A stretch of DNA of 64,000 nucleotides, taken from CAZUDO01 sp964618895 (lineage in GTDB: Bacteria; Desulfobacterota; Binatia; DP-6). Position 1 is the stretch's first letter. Each line of letters begins with the position of its first letter. Shown one piece after another: positions 51,677-61,183 of the stretch. The DNA lies in contig CAZUDO010000031.1 of the NCBI GenBank assembly GCA_964618895.1, positions 1 to 64,000 of the forward strand, written 5' to 3'. A program made the position numbers and the translations under genes. The notes below the pieces were generated by a model. The model had not been told where the DNA came from, made no database searches, and worked only from the letters and a program-made list of their open reading frames with translations.

Positions 51677-52752
51677 TCCGCGCCCGCGGCACGTGGCTCG
51701 CCACGGCCACCGTGGTCGGCTGCGTGGTCCTGGGTGGGTGCACTGCGCTCCGGCCACGGGGCGCGCTCGTTCCCGTCAGCGCACGCGAGCTGCCTGACCT
51801 GACCGACGACCTCGACCTGGCGTCCCTGCGCACGGCGATCGAGCGGACGCTGCCGGCGTACACCCGCCCGGAGGACGCCGCCGCCGCCCGTCGTCTGCTC
51901 GACATCCTCGCCACGACGCCGGACCCCGACGCTCGCCGGAAAGCCGTCGCCCGCGCCTTCCGCGTCGTCCGTGTGCGCGACTCGTTGCTGCTCACCGCCT
52001 ACTACGAGCCCGAGCTGGCCGGGCGCCTGACGCGGGACGCCACTTTCCGCTTTCCGATCTACGCCCGGCCCCCGGATCTGGTCGACGTCGATCCGGGCAA
52101 GCTCGATCCCGATTGCCAGTGCCGGAAGCTCGCCGGGCGGGCGAGCGGCGGCCGGGTGGGTCCGTATCCGACGCGTGCCGAGATCGACGCCGGGGCGCTC
52201 GCCGGGCAGCGGCTCGAGATCGCCTGGGTGGCCGACCCGGTGGCGCTGTTCTCGCTCCACGTGCAGGGCTCGGGACGGCTTCGGCTCCACGACCGGCGCG
52301 TCCTGGGGCTGCGCTATGCGGGAACCAACGGACGCCCGTTCCGCGGTCCCGCGAAGGCCTTGCGGGAGCGCGGCCTGCTCCCACCCGGAGCGAGCACCAT
52401 GCCCGACATCCGGCGCGTGCTCACCACGTTGCCCGACGACGAGCGCGCTGCCGTGCTGGCCACCAACGAGCGCTTCACCTTCTTCCGCATCGCCGCCGGC
52501 GAGCCGGTGGGCAGCCTGGGGGTGCCGCTCACGCCGGGGCGGTCGGTGGCGACCGACCCGCGGCTGGTACCACCCGGTGCGCTCGGCTATCTCGCCGCGC
52601 CGTCCGCACGCCGCTTCGTCGTCAGCCAGGATGCTGGCGCGGCCATCACCGGCGCCCACGCGGACCTGTTCCTGGGGGCAGGCGCCGACGCGGAGGAGCA
52701 CGCCGGCCGCACCAACGAGCGTGGGGCGTTGTACCTGCTCCTGCCGCGATGA
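51673..52752 (+). CDS. mltA: Membrane-bound lytic murein transglycosylase A
   Basis: A 359-residue lipoprotein (lipobox VVLGGC) of the MltA family. LTAYYEPELAGRL, the core FSLHVQGSGRLRL, a YAGTNGRPF block and the C-terminal 3D domain with VSQDAGAAITGAHADLFLG and the catalytic Asp are visible. It cleaves glycan strands with 1,6-anhydro product formation at the outer membrane. The GTG start overlaps the aminotransferase stop. Confidence 0.92.
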   Translation: MIRARGTWLATATVVGCVVLGGCTALRPRGALVPVSARELPDLTDDLDLASLRTAIERTLPAYTRPEDAAAARRLLDILATTPDPDARRKAVARAFRVVRVRDSLLLTAYYEPELAGRLTRDATFRFPIYARPPDLVDVDPGKLDPDCQCRKLAGRASGGRVGPYPTRAEIDAGALAGQRLEIAWVADPVALFSLHVQGSGRLRLHDRRVLGLRYAGTNGRPFRGPAKALRERGLLPPGASTMPDIRRVLTTLPDDERAAVLATNERFTFFRIAAGEPVGSLGVPLTPGRSVATDPRLVPPGALGYLAAPSARRFVVSQDAGAAITGAHADLFLGAGADAEEHAGRTNERGALYLLLPR

Positions 52753-52764
52753 CCCGGGGAACGC

Positions 52765-53223
52765 CTAGCGGCGCTGCGCGACCGAGATGGGTACCAACTC
52801 GACCGGCCGTCCCTGCCCGATCGACGAGCCGAACCACGACAGGATACGCGCGCTGGTGTACTTCTCCCGGAACAGCGCGTGGATGGTCTCGATCCGGGCC
52901 GCGTCGGTGATCGGCACCGCCCGCGCCCGGAACGTGTAGTCGCCCCGCCGGACGACGACCGCGGGCGTCTTCTCGAGGTTACGGTACCAATCGGTGGCCC
53001 CGTCCTTGCCTGCCTGGACGAGGATCGCGCCGTCATGGACGACGAACCAGATGGGCTTGGTGTGCTCCTTCCCGGTGCGGCGGCCGGTGGTGGTGAGCTC
53101 GATGGTCGAGCCGTCCGCGATGCGCTCGAGCGCGGCAGCGACCTCGGGCAGCGGTGGCTCGTTGGCGGCGTGGGTCAGCGCGGCCAGCGCGAGCACCGCC
53201 GCGGTTATCGGGACTGCCCTCAC
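52765..53223 (-). CDS. Deazaflavin-dependent-type (Ddn-like) oxidoreductase
   Basis: A 152-residue split-barrel protein resembling the nitroreductase/F420-dependent (Ddn) family. LTTTGRRTGKEHTKPIWFVV, then GATDWYRNLEKTPAVVVRRG and FRARAVPITD are visible. F420 use is inferred from the family; some members bind FMN or heme. The first about 22 residues (VPITAAVLALAALTHAA) look like a signal peptide, which is unusual for the family. The GTG start overlaps the upstream SDR stop (GTGA). Confidence 0.72.
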   Translation of the reverse strand: MRAVPITAAVLALAALTHAANEPPLPEVAAALERIADGSTIELTTTGRRTGKEHTKPIWFVVHDGAILVQAGKDGATDWYRNLEKTPAVVVRRGDYTFRARAVPITDAARIETIHALFREKYTSARILSWFGSSIGQGRPVELVPISVAQRR

Positions 53224-54005
53224 GCGCCGGTCCGCGGCCGCATGAAGCTGCCCACCACCCGTGTCAGCACCGCCCGGGGCACGAGCTTGAGGGTGCTCGT
53301 CATCAGGCTGTTCAGGGTGCCGTTCACGAGCACGGTACGCTTGCCGACTGCGGCCAGCGCCTCGGCCGCGACCGCGTCGGCCGACATCCAGGCAAACCCC
53401 GGAACGCTGCCGGTGTCGACCGCCGCCTTGTCCTGGAACTCGGTCCGGGTGAACCCCGGGCACACGCACAGGACCACGACCCCCGTGCCACGCAGCTCCG
53501 CCGCGATGGCTTCCGTGAAGCTCAGCACGAACGCTTTGGTGGCGCTGTAGGTGGCCATGTAGGGACTGGGCGCGAACCCGGCCACCGAGGAGATGTTCAT
53601 GACCACGCCATGGCCCCGTTGCACCATGCCGGGCAGGCACCGGCCGGTCAGCGCGACCAGGGCGGAGATGTTGAGACGGATCTCCTCGAGCTCGCGCTCG
53701 ACCGGTAGGTCCGCGAACCGGCCGACGGTGCCGAAGCCGGCGTTGTTCACGAGGTAGTCGACCGCCAGGCCACGACGGCCGACCTCGTCGAGGAGCGTGC
53801 CGACCGCGCCCGGAGCTGCCAGATCCTGGGCGATCACGTGGGCCTGGACGCCGTGCTCGCGTGCCAGCCCCGCGGCCAGCGCGTCCAGCCGTTCGACACG
53901 CCTGGCCACCAGCACGAGATTCCGCTTGGCCTGCGCGAGACGACGCGCGAGGGCTTCGCCGATGCCGCTCGAGGCCCCTGTCACGAGGGCGACCTGCTGC
54001 TCCAT
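53220..54005 (-). CDS. Short-chain dehydrogenase/reductase
   Basis: A 261-residue classical SDR. TGASSGIGEALARRLA binds the cofactor, VNNAGFG follows, ISSVAGF holds the catalytic Ser, and YSATKAFVLSFTEA holds the Tyr and Lys. ARR after the second strand suggests NADP preference. It may reduce a ketone or aldehyde; the substrate is unknown. It is the first gene of a two-gene unit with the Ddn-like reductase. The ATG at 54005 was chosen; an ATG eight codons upstream is possible. Confidence 0.9.
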   Translation of the reverse strand: MEQQVALVTGASSGIGEALARRLAQAKRNLVLVARRVERLDALAAGLAREHGVQAHVIAQDLAAPGAVGTLLDEVGRRGLAVDYLVNNAGFGTVGRFADLPVERELEEIRLNISALVALTGRCLPGMVQRGHGVVMNISSVAGFAPSPYMATYSATKAFVLSFTEAIAAELRGTGVVVLCVCPGFTRTEFQDKAAVDTGSVPGFAWMSADAVAAEALAAVGKRTVLVNGTLNSLMTSTLKLVPRAVLTRVVGSFMRPRTGA

Positions 54006-54075
54006 GCGGGCCCGGTTAGCACGTCGCATGGGCCGTTGACAGTCTGCACGCGACCCGCCATCACAACGGCCGCGT

Positions 54076-54549
54076 ATGGCCTACCTGACCACCGCCGAGC
54101 TCGTCGAAGCCATCGACGCCCTCGCCGAACACCACGGCGTCGAGCGCCTGCGCGACCGTCTCGCAAACATGAACGCCTTCACCTCGCGCCGGGGGCTCAC
54201 CACGGCGTCGGCAATCGCCGACCGGCTCCAGCTCTTGACCGGCGGCCTCCGCCGGCAGGTACCCGCCACCTATGCGTTCTCGACCCTGTGGAACGAGCTG
54301 GTGGGCACCCGCCTCGGTGAGGATGGCGAGAAGCGTCTCGAGGGGCTGGCCGACCAGGTGAACGCGTGCCTGACCGATCGCGAAGAGATCGCCCCGGGCA
54401 AAGAGGACGCGATCGACCAGGCCCTGGCCGCGTACCGGGCCGCGCTCGTAGAATCGACCGGGTCCGCCATCGCCCGCCTCGACATGCTGCTCAAAGCCGT
54501 GCCCGCCGTCGCCGAGCGCCTGCGACGACAGGTCACGGCCGGCACCTAG
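54076..54549 (+). CDS. Hypothetical helical protein
   Basis: A 157-residue all-helical protein (LTTAELVEAIDALAEHHGVE, then RLDMLLKAVPAVAERLR). No cysteine motif, signal or membrane helix is seen, and I do not recognise the family. It precedes the FAD oxidoreductase gene by 6 bp and is probably co-transcribed with it. Confidence 0.6.
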   Translation: MAYLTTAELVEAIDALAEHHGVERLRDRLANMNAFTSRRGLTTASAIADRLQLLTGGLRRQVPATYAFSTLWNELVGTRLGEDGEKRLEGLADQVNACLTDREEIAPGKEDAIDQALAAYRAALVESTGSAIARLDMLLKAVPAVAERLRRQVTAGT

Positions 54550-54555
54550 TTCCGC

Positions 54556-55869
54556 ATGGCACGCGACTGGGTCACCGTGCCGGCTGCGGAGGTGCCCGTC
54601 GCTGAGGACGCGGACCTGGTCGTCGTCGGGGGCGGCTCGGCCGGCATGGCCGCGGCTGTTACCGCGGCACGCGCTGGGCTGCGTACGGTGCTGGTGGACG
54701 ATTCGCCCTTCCTCGGCGGCATGTCTACGGGCGGCTGCGTGGGGACGTTCTGCGGCTTCTACTCCCGCGACACCGGCGGCGAGCTCGTGCGTCTGGTGGG
54801 TGGATTCGCGGCCGAGGTCATGGATCGGTTGCTCGCCGAGGGCATGTGTTACGGGCCGGTGCCGTTCAAGACCACGGCCGCCGTCCCGTATGTCCCCTGG
54901 GGCGTGAAGCGACTGTACGATGGCCTGGCACGGAGCGAGGCGAACCTCACCGTCTACCTGCATGCCCGCTTCCTGCGCGCCCTAGGGGAAGGGGGCACGG
55001 TCCGGGCCGTCACCGTCTCCACCCGCGGGGGCGAGATCGCGCTGCGGGCGCCGTACTACGTCGACGCCAGCGGGGACGCGGCGCTCGCCGCCTCGGCCGG
55101 CGCACCCGTCGAGCACGGTGACCCGCTGCAGTACCCGTCGATGATGTTCTACATGCAGCAGGTCGACCTCGCCCAGGCCATCCCGCACCTGTTCGGGCTG
55201 AACGATCTGCTCGAGCGTCACTTCGCGTCCGACGACCTGCCCCGACGCTCCGGGAACGTGATCCCGACCGGCCGCGCCGGTGAGGTGCTGGTGGCAATGA
55301 GCCGGGTGTCGATCGCGGGGCGGCCGCTGGATGCCGGCAACGCCGCCGAGCTGACGCTCGGCGAGATGCTCGGCCGGGAGCAGGCCGAGCGCTGCGCGGC
55401 CTTCCTGCGCGCCCGCATGCCGGGGTTTGCGCAGGCTTTCATCTCGGACACCGCCCCCCGCCTCGGCGTCCGCGAGAGCCGCCGCATCCGCGGCCGCTAT
55501 CGCCTGACCGGAGACGACGTACTCGGCGGGCGGAAGTTCGACGACGGCGTGGTCCGCTCGGCCTGGCCGATCGAGCTACACGTACCGGGCGGGCTGACCG
55601 ACTGGCGCTTCCTCGACGATGGCCTCTGGTACACGGTGCCGTACCGCTGCCTTCTACCCGACGGGCTCGGCAACGTCCTGGTGGCCGGGCGCTGCGTATC
55701 CGCCACCCGCGAGGGGTTCGCGTCTGTACGCGTGATCGGTCCGTGCATGGGCGAGGGGCAGGCGGCCGCGCTCGCCGTCGCACTTGCCCACGCCGGCGGG
55801 CACGCCCTCCCGTGCGTCGACACGGATGCCCTGCGCGCCCGTCTTGTCACGCTCGGCGTACCACTCTGA
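54556..55869 (+). CDS. FAD-dependent oxidoreductase (FAD_oxidored type)
   Basis: A 437-residue flavoprotein. LVVVGGGSAGMAAAVTAARA is the dinucleotide-binding loop at about residues 22-41. YVDASGDAALAASAGAPVEH and a C-terminal RCVSATREGFASVRVIGPCM with EGQAAALAVALA match the FAD_oxidored family. Members oxidise diverse organic acids or alcohols; the substrate here is unknown. Homologs often act in polyketide, xylitol or aromatic metabolism. Confidence 0.87.
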   Translation: MARDWVTVPAAEVPVAEDADLVVVGGGSAGMAAAVTAARAGLRTVLVDDSPFLGGMSTGGCVGTFCGFYSRDTGGELVRLVGGFAAEVMDRLLAEGMCYGPVPFKTTAAVPYVPWGVKRLYDGLARSEANLTVYLHARFLRALGEGGTVRAVTVSTRGGEIALRAPYYVDASGDAALAASAGAPVEHGDPLQYPSMMFYMQQVDLAQAIPHLFGLNDLLERHFASDDLPRRSGNVIPTGRAGEVLVAMSRVSIAGRPLDAGNAAELTLGEMLGREQAERCAAFLRARMPGFAQAFISDTAPRLGVRESRRIRGRYRLTGDDVLGGRKFDDGVVRSAWPIELHVPGGLTDWRFLDDGLWYTVPYRCLLPDGLGNVLVAGRCVSATREGFASVRVIGPCMGEGQAAALAVALAHAGGHALPCVDTDALRARLVTLGVPL

Positions 55870-55930
55870 ACGGCACCGTCCACAGGCCAAACTTGTGTCA
55901 CTCGCCGTCGCTCGCTACGGTGGACGGCGA

Positions 55931-56944
55931 ATGCGACGATTGACCCTCGTCCTGATGGTCGCCGTGGTTGTCATGGCGAGCACCGCAGCGCGTGCCGACT
56001 GGGACGAGGACGCGTTCCTGCGTAAGACCTTCCCGACGTACTCCATTCCCACGCCGCCCAAGGGCGGCCCCGCACCGGAGACGGTGATCGGCTCCGTACG
56101 CACGTACCGCATCCGCAAGGGCGACACGCTGATGGACCTCGCCCGTTGGTTCAGCCTCGGCTACAACGAGATCACCGAGGCCAACCCGGGGATCGACCCG
56201 TGGGTGCCGCCGGCGGGCGCGACCATCCTCATCCCCACAGAATGGGTGCTCCCGTGCTGCACCTACGAAGGGGTGGTGGTCAACATCCCCGAGATGCGCC
56301 TGTTTCTCTACCGCCGTGCCCCGGGCGACCCGCGTACCACCATCGTACACACCCTCCCGGTCGGGCTCGGGCGCGACGAATGGCGCACGCCGAACGGCAA
56401 GTTCAAGATCCGCGGCAAGACCGTCAACCCGCAGTGGAACATCCCGGAGTCCATCCGCAAGGAGCACATCGCCGAGCGCGGCGACGCGCGCACCTTCATC
56501 GCAGGTGGCGACCCCGACAACCCCCTCGGCAAGCATCGCATCGAGCTGACGCTACCGATGTACGGCATCCACGGCACCAACATCCCATGGGGCGTCGGCA
56601 TGCAGGTGAGCCACGGCTGCGTGCGCCTCTATCCGGAGGACATCGCGCACCTCTTCCCGCTCGTGCGGCCCGGCATGGCGGGTGAGTTCACCTACCAGCC
56701 GGTCAAGGCCGGCGTACGTGCAGGGGTCGTGTACGTCGAAGCCCACCAGGACATCTACGGCTACGCGCCGGCGCTCTTCCAGGAAGCCTCGGAGGCCATC
56801 CAGCGCGCCGGGCTGACGAACCGGGTGGATCCGGCCCTGCTCCAAGCGGCGCTAGAGAACCGCAGCAGCATGCCCGACCGCGTGTCGGCGGGGCCCACCT
56901 CGGTCGCGGACGCGCCACCACTGGCCGCGCTCGCGAGCCAATGA
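55931..56944 (+). CDS. LysM-containing L,D-transpeptidase (YkuD)
   Basis: A 337-residue protein with a signal peptide (LTLVLMVAVVVMASTAARA), a LysM domain (RTYRIRKGDTLMDLARWFSL) and a YkuD catalytic domain. IHGTNIPWGVGMQVSHGCVR carries the catalytic His and Cys. It cross-links peptidoglycan or attaches lipoprotein in the periplasm and resists most beta-lactams. ATG chosen at the signal peptide. The next gene overlaps by four bases. Confidence 0.92.
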   Translation: MRRLTLVLMVAVVVMASTAARADWDEDAFLRKTFPTYSIPTPPKGGPAPETVIGSVRTYRIRKGDTLMDLARWFSLGYNEITEANPGIDPWVPPAGATILIPTEWVLPCCTYEGVVVNIPEMRLFLYRRAPGDPRTTIVHTLPVGLGRDEWRTPNGKFKIRGKTVNPQWNIPESIRKEHIAERGDARTFIAGGDPDNPLGKHRIELTLPMYGIHGTNIPWGVGMQVSHGCVRLYPEDIAHLFPLVRPGMAGEFTYQPVKAGVRAGVVYVEAHQDIYGYAPALFQEASEAIQRAGLTNRVDPALLQAALENRSSMPDRVSAGPTSVADAPPLAALASQ

Positions 56945-57333
56945 CCGAGTTCCGCCTCCACACGGGCCAGAAGCGCGAGATGATCGACATCACGGCTCGC
57001 GTGGCGGAGATCGTCGCGCGGGCCGCCCCGGCGGAAGCCCTGTGCAGCGTCTACACGCCGCATGCCACCGCGGCCATCGTGGTCAACGAGAACGACGACC
57101 CCAACGTCTGCGTCGATGTCCTCGACGCGCTGGATCGGCTCATTCCGGGGGGGCAATGGCGGCATGACCGCGTCGACGGCAACGCCGCCTCGCACATCCA
57201 GGCGACCATTCTCGGCCCCGGAGAGACCATCCCGGTCCGTGATGGCAAACTCGTTCTCGGGCGCTGGCAGGCCGTGATGCTGGTGGAACTCGACGGGCCA
57301 CGCGAGCGGCACGTCGTGGTCACCCTCCGCTAG
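56941..57333 (+). CDS. yjbQ: YjbQ/UPF0047 family protein
   Basis: A 130-residue protein of the UPF0047 family. YTPHATAAIVVNENDDPN carries the conserved His and Asn/Glu cluster, and NAASHIQATILG and LGRWQAVMLVELDGPR follow. YjbQ is described as a secondary thiamine phosphate synthase; true function is debated. Its ATG overlaps the L,D-transpeptidase stop. Confidence 0.92.
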   Translation: MTEFRLHTGQKREMIDITARVAEIVARAAPAEALCSVYTPHATAAIVVNENDDPNVCVDVLDALDRLIPGGQWRHDRVDGNAASHIQATILGPGETIPVRDGKLVLGRWQAVMLVELDGPRERHVVVTLR

Positions 57334-57371
57334 CGCGCACCGCAGCTATGCCTTGGCGTTCCGGAGCGGAT

Positions 57372-57396
57372 ACGGGGCGGGGAAGCCCCGCCCCGT
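57372..57396. terminator. Bidirectional hairpin between convergent genes
   Basis: ACGGGGCGGGG-AAG-CCCCGCCCCGT is a perfect 11-bp stem between yjbQ and the convergent hypothetical gene. There is no T-tract on either side, so it is a candidate terminator by position and strength. Confidence 0.55.
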
Positions 57397-57415
57397 GAAT
57401 CTACCTGGCGAACGA

Positions 57416-57859
57416 CTACGCGGTCGCGTTGCGGAAGTCGCCGTCGCCGTTGACCTGGGCGGCAGCCTCGGCGGCCATCAACACGGTCGCACGTGGCCGG
57501 CGTGCATGCGCATTCTTGTCGCGCCACTCACGCAGACCACGCCGGACGTACTCGGCGTTGATCTCCAAGGTGTCGCAGATGTTCTCGAACGAGAACAGCC
57601 ACGTCCGGTCGGTCGAGCCGACCCAGTCCTGCGACTCCTGGAAGATCTCGACGCCCCGAGGGTCCTTTGCATCGGTGTACTTCTGGTAACAATCGACCGC
57701 GTCCTCGAGCACCGCGAGCATCAGAAGCCGCTCGCGCTCGAGCCCGCCCTCACGGCGGAAGGCCGCGAAGAACTGCGCCGGAAGCAGGACGTCAGGCTCG
57801 AACAGGCCGGCCAGCCGATCATGCCCTGCCGAGAAGCCACGCTTTCCCTTTGCAACCAT
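57416..57859 (-). CDS. Conserved-looking hypothetical protein
   Basis: A 147-residue protein. DVLLPAQFFAAFRREGGLER and LLMLAVLEDAVDCYQKYTDA are followed by LFSFENICDTLEINAEYVRR. The latter looks like a helix-turn-helix and may bind nucleic acid. I do not know its function. It has a strong ribosome-binding region (AGGAGGGGAGGGG upstream of ATG). It is convergent with yjbQ across a strong hairpin. Confidence 0.65.
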   Translation of the reverse strand: MVAKGKRGFSAGHDRLAGLFEPDVLLPAQFFAAFRREGGLERERLLMLAVLEDAVDCYQKYTDAKDPRGVEIFQESQDWVGSTDRTWLFSFENICDTLEINAEYVRRGLREWRDKNAHARRPRATVLMAAEAAAQVNGDGDFRNATA

Positions 57860-58128
57860 CCTCTGCCCCTCCCCTCCTGCTAGGCGGCGTCGCCCGTCGG
57901 ACGGGCGAACTGCCGCTCTCACTACCATCCCCCCAATTGCAAAAGAACGGGCTCGGGGATGAAAAACCTTCCCGCCTGGAATTAGGGCCCCTTATCGCAA
58001 TCGGCAGAGGAAGGCAAGGAATTCCTGCCTCCCGGTGGCGGCATGCCGCTCAGCGTCATTTAGCTGCGCTTTCGCACCGCGCGGGGCCGCCACCTCGGTC
58101 GGCGCGAAGCCCATGTCGAGCTCCCAGG

Positions 58129-59496
58129 CTATACGTACTCCGCGTAGGCGATCAGCGCCTGGATACGGCGGTTCCACGCCCCGACCCACTTCTCGGCGAT
58201 GACTCGCGCCGGCGAACGCCCCATGGCGAGCTGCTCGCCCAGGCGCTCGAGGTGACAGCGCTCGTCGCGTCCGCGCGCATCGAGCGCCGCCTGCCGGCGC
58301 AGCCCCTCCTCGGCGATGGCGTACAGCTCGCGCGCGAGCTCGATCACGCCCACGCCGCGGAAGCGCGTCAGCAGGGCCTCGCGATGCACCTCGCGGTAGA
58401 GCGTCTGCCGCTCGTCGAAACTCCACCGCTTCACCAGGTCCCATGCCGCGTCGAGGCAGTCCCCGGTGTAGAAGACACCCTTCACGAGTGCGGGCAGCGC
58501 CAGGTTGCGCTCCGGCGGCTGACTGTCCGCCGAGCGGAGCTCGAGGTATCCCTTCAGCCGGACCTCCGGAAAGAGCGTCGTGAGGTGGAGGTTCCAGTCG
58601 TCGAGCGTGGCCCGTTCGCCGTCGAACCCCTCGGCCAGGAAATGCCGGAAGGGGGCCCCCGTCACGCCGGTCATGTAGCGGCCGTCGCGCAGGATGAAGT
58701 AGAGCGGGACGTCGAGAGCCCACTCGACATAGTCCCGAAAACCGGCCCCGTCACGGAAGACGAAGGGCAGGAGACCGCAGCGCGCGCGATCGGTGTCGGT
58801 CCAGATGTGCCCGCGGAAACTCATGTAGCGGTTGAGATCGCCGTCCGACACCGAGGAGTTGGCGAACATGGCGTTCACCAGTGGGGCAATGCCCATGCCG
58901 ACGCGCAGCTTATGCATCGCGTCGCGTTCGTCGGCGAAGTCGATGTTGGCCTGCACGGTGGCGGTCTGCTTCATCATGCGCTGGCCGAGGGTGCCGACAC
59001 GGGTCATGTACGGCCCCATGATCCGGTAGCGCTGCTTCGGCACCCATTCGATCTCGTCCGGAGGGCTGATGGGCTGGATGCCGAGTCCGAGACAGGCAAG
59101 GCCGAGCTCTGCACCGACGGTGACGACCTCGCGCACGTGGGTGCGGAGTTCCTCTTCCGTGCAGTGGATGGTGGGGCACTGCTCGCCCGAGAGCTCGAGC
59201 TGTGCGCCGGGCTCGAGGGTGATCGATGCGCCGCCGCGGGCGAGCGCCACCACACGCCCGTCCTCCTCCTTGGGCTCCCAGCCGAAGCGTTCCGCCAGGC
59301 CGCGCAGCATGGCTTCGATGCCACGGGGGCCAGAGAAGGGGGCCGCCCGGCCGGTGGCGCGGTCGACGACGACCTTTTCGTACTCGGTGCCGATCCGCCA
59401 CTGGTCGCGCGGCTTGCCGGCGTGGTGGAATTGCTCGACCAACTGGTCGACGTTCTCGATCGGCACGGCGAGCGCGCTGGCACGGAAGTCGGTCAT
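58129..59496 (-). CDS. gshA: Glutamate--cysteine ligase (plant/EgtA type)
   Basis: A 455-residue GCS2-type ligase that makes gamma-glutamylcysteine for glutathione (or ergothioneine). WRIGTEYEKVVVD and EPGAQLELSGE hold the active-site acidic residues. KQRYRIMGPYMTRVGTLGQR and QTATVQANIDFADE follow, as in the plant-type GshA of proteobacteria. It is alone, with no gshB next to it. Confidence 0.92.
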   Translation of the reverse strand: MTDFRASALAVPIENVDQLVEQFHHAGKPRDQWRIGTEYEKVVVDRATGRAAPFSGPRGIEAMLRGLAERFGWEPKEEDGRVVALARGGASITLEPGAQLELSGEQCPTIHCTEEELRTHVREVVTVGAELGLACLGLGIQPISPPDEIEWVPKQRYRIMGPYMTRVGTLGQRMMKQTATVQANIDFADERDAMHKLRVGMGIAPLVNAMFANSSVSDGDLNRYMSFRGHIWTDTDRARCGLLPFVFRDGAGFRDYVEWALDVPLYFILRDGRYMTGVTGAPFRHFLAEGFDGERATLDDWNLHLTTLFPEVRLKGYLELRSADSQPPERNLALPALVKGVFYTGDCLDAAWDLVKRWSFDERQTLYREVHREALLTRFRGVGVIELARELYAIAEEGLRRQAALDARGRDERCHLERLGEQLAMGRSPARVIAEKWVGAWNRRIQALIAYAEYV

Positions 59497-59545
59497 CGAG
59501 CGGCGGTACGTTAGCCACGCCCGCCCGGCTGTCGCAAGGCGCGGG

Positions 59546-60934
59546 TCAGCCGCGGCGCGCCATCAGCGCCGCCTGCACCTCTGCGTGCCGCTGCCGCGTC
59601 AGGGGGAAGCGCCAGAACACCACGAAGGCGAGCAGCATGCACCCCGCCGGCACGGGCCCGTACAGGACCTTGATGCCGAGCAGCGTGTGCCCCGCCTGGA
59701 CCTGGTTCGGCGTGTAGTCGAGCAGTTGCAGGGCCACCCCGATCACCCCGGAGGCAAGGGCCTGGGCGAACTTCATGGCCAGCGTCCACAAGCCGAAGTA
59801 GGCACCCTCGCGGCGCTCGGTCGTTTCCAGCTCGTCGTGATCGATGATGTCCGCCATGATGGCGGGCGCGAGGACGATCCAGCCGCCGTTGCCGAGGCCC
59901 GCAAGCGCGAGGAGGCCGGCCAGCAGCGTGTCACTCATCCCCGGGAACAGCACGACCGGCAGCATCGCCAGGGCGAAGGCCGCCCAGAGCATGCACAGCC
60001 TGAGCGCGCGATCCTTCCCCAGCCGGCGCCCGAGCTGCGTCCACAGCGGCAGCGAGGCCAGCGAGGCGGTCAGGTAGACGGCGACCACGCTCCCCACCAC
60101 GTCGGGTCGGGCAAGCCAGTAGCGCATCACGTAGGGCACCAGGGTCTGATTCAACCCGCCACCCACCATGATCACGGCGAACGTGCCGAGCATGATCCGG
60201 AAGGGGCGGTTGCCGAGCGACGTACGCAATCCATGCACGAAGGCACCCCACGACGGGGACCTGCCCGACGTCTCCGTGACCGGTGGCTCGCGCACCACCA
60301 GCCCCGTCAGCAGCGCGACCGCGGTCATGAAGGCGCCCATCCCCAGCCCCAGGCGGATGAACCCGGTCGCCGGGGAGTCGGCATACTGCGCGATGACCAG
60401 CCCCGGGATCACACCGCCGGCGAACAAGCCGAACACGTGGAAGAGCCCGCGCGCCGCCGCCAGCTGCGTCCGCTCGTGATAGTCGGACGACAGTTCGGCA
60501 CCGAGCGCATAGTAGGGCGTCGAGTACAGCGTGAAGCAGGTGTCGAGTAGCAGGTACGCGACTACCAGATAGACGAACCGGCCCATCGGGCCGAGGGCGC
60601 CGGGCGGCGTCCAGAGCATGGCGAAGGTCACGCCGATCGGCAGTGCCGCCAGCAGCAGGAACGGGCGCCGGCGCCCGAACCGCGTGCGTGTCGTGTCCGA
60701 CACGAAGCCCGTGAGCGGATCGTTCAGGCCGTCCCATGCCAGGCCGATCATTTTGGCGACCCCGGCGAGCGCGGGCGTGAGCAGGACCACGTCGGTGTAG
60801 AATGGCAGGAGGTAGAACTGGAACACCGTCAGGCGGATGCCGACGATGATGTCCCCGAAGCCGTACATCGCCTTCGCCCAGAAGCCGAGTCGGGGGACGG
60901 CCGGTGTCGGGGCCACGGGGAGCGGACGAGCCAC
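59546..60934 (-). CDS. GPH-family cation:sugar-type major facilitator transporter
   Basis: A 462-residue MFS protein with about 12 membrane helices. AKAMYGFGDIIVGIRLTVFQ is typical of MelB-like (glycoside-pentoside-hexuronide) symporters, and DGLNDPLTGFVSDTTRTRFG with GRRRPFLL is their cytoplasmic motif. The start was placed at a GTG; an ATG at 60?-61003 upstream is also in frame. Substrate unknown. It is the only gene on its strand here and is divergent from a methyltransferase gene. Confidence 0.85.
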   Translation of the reverse strand: MARPLPVAPTPAVPRLGFWAKAMYGFGDIIVGIRLTVFQFYLLPFYTDVVLLTPALAGVAKMIGLAWDGLNDPLTGFVSDTTRTRFGRRRPFLLLAALPIGVTFAMLWTPPGALGPMGRFVYLVVAYLLLDTCFTLYSTPYYALGAELSSDYHERTQLAAARGLFHVFGLFAGGVIPGLVIAQYADSPATGFIRLGLGMGAFMTAVALLTGLVVREPPVTETSGRSPSWGAFVHGLRTSLGNRPFRIMLGTFAVIMVGGGLNQTLVPYVMRYWLARPDVVGSVVAVYLTASLASLPLWTQLGRRLGKDRALRLCMLWAAFALAMLPVVLFPGMSDTLLAGLLALAGLGNGGWIVLAPAIMADIIDHDELETTERREGAYFGLWTLAMKFAQALASGVIGVALQLLDYTPNQVQAGHTLLGIKVLYGPVPAGCMLLAFVVFWRFPLTRQRHAEVQAALMARRG

Positions 60935-61183
60935 GGTGGCGTGTTTGCACGGCCTCCGTCCGCGGAGCAATCCCGACGCGCCGAACTGCTGCCCGCCGGT
61001 CATGAAACGTCGGCAGCGCCACCCCACCGTCGCGGCGGGTGGCGACGTGTCGACAGACCTGACCCGACCGGACGGGCAGGCCAACCCCTTGACGCGATGG
61101 CCGGGCGGCACTCGTGACGACGTGCGGGCGCACGCGGTGGTACGGGGGTTGCTGTCGCGCCCCGCATGGGAGTGGCACGGGCC

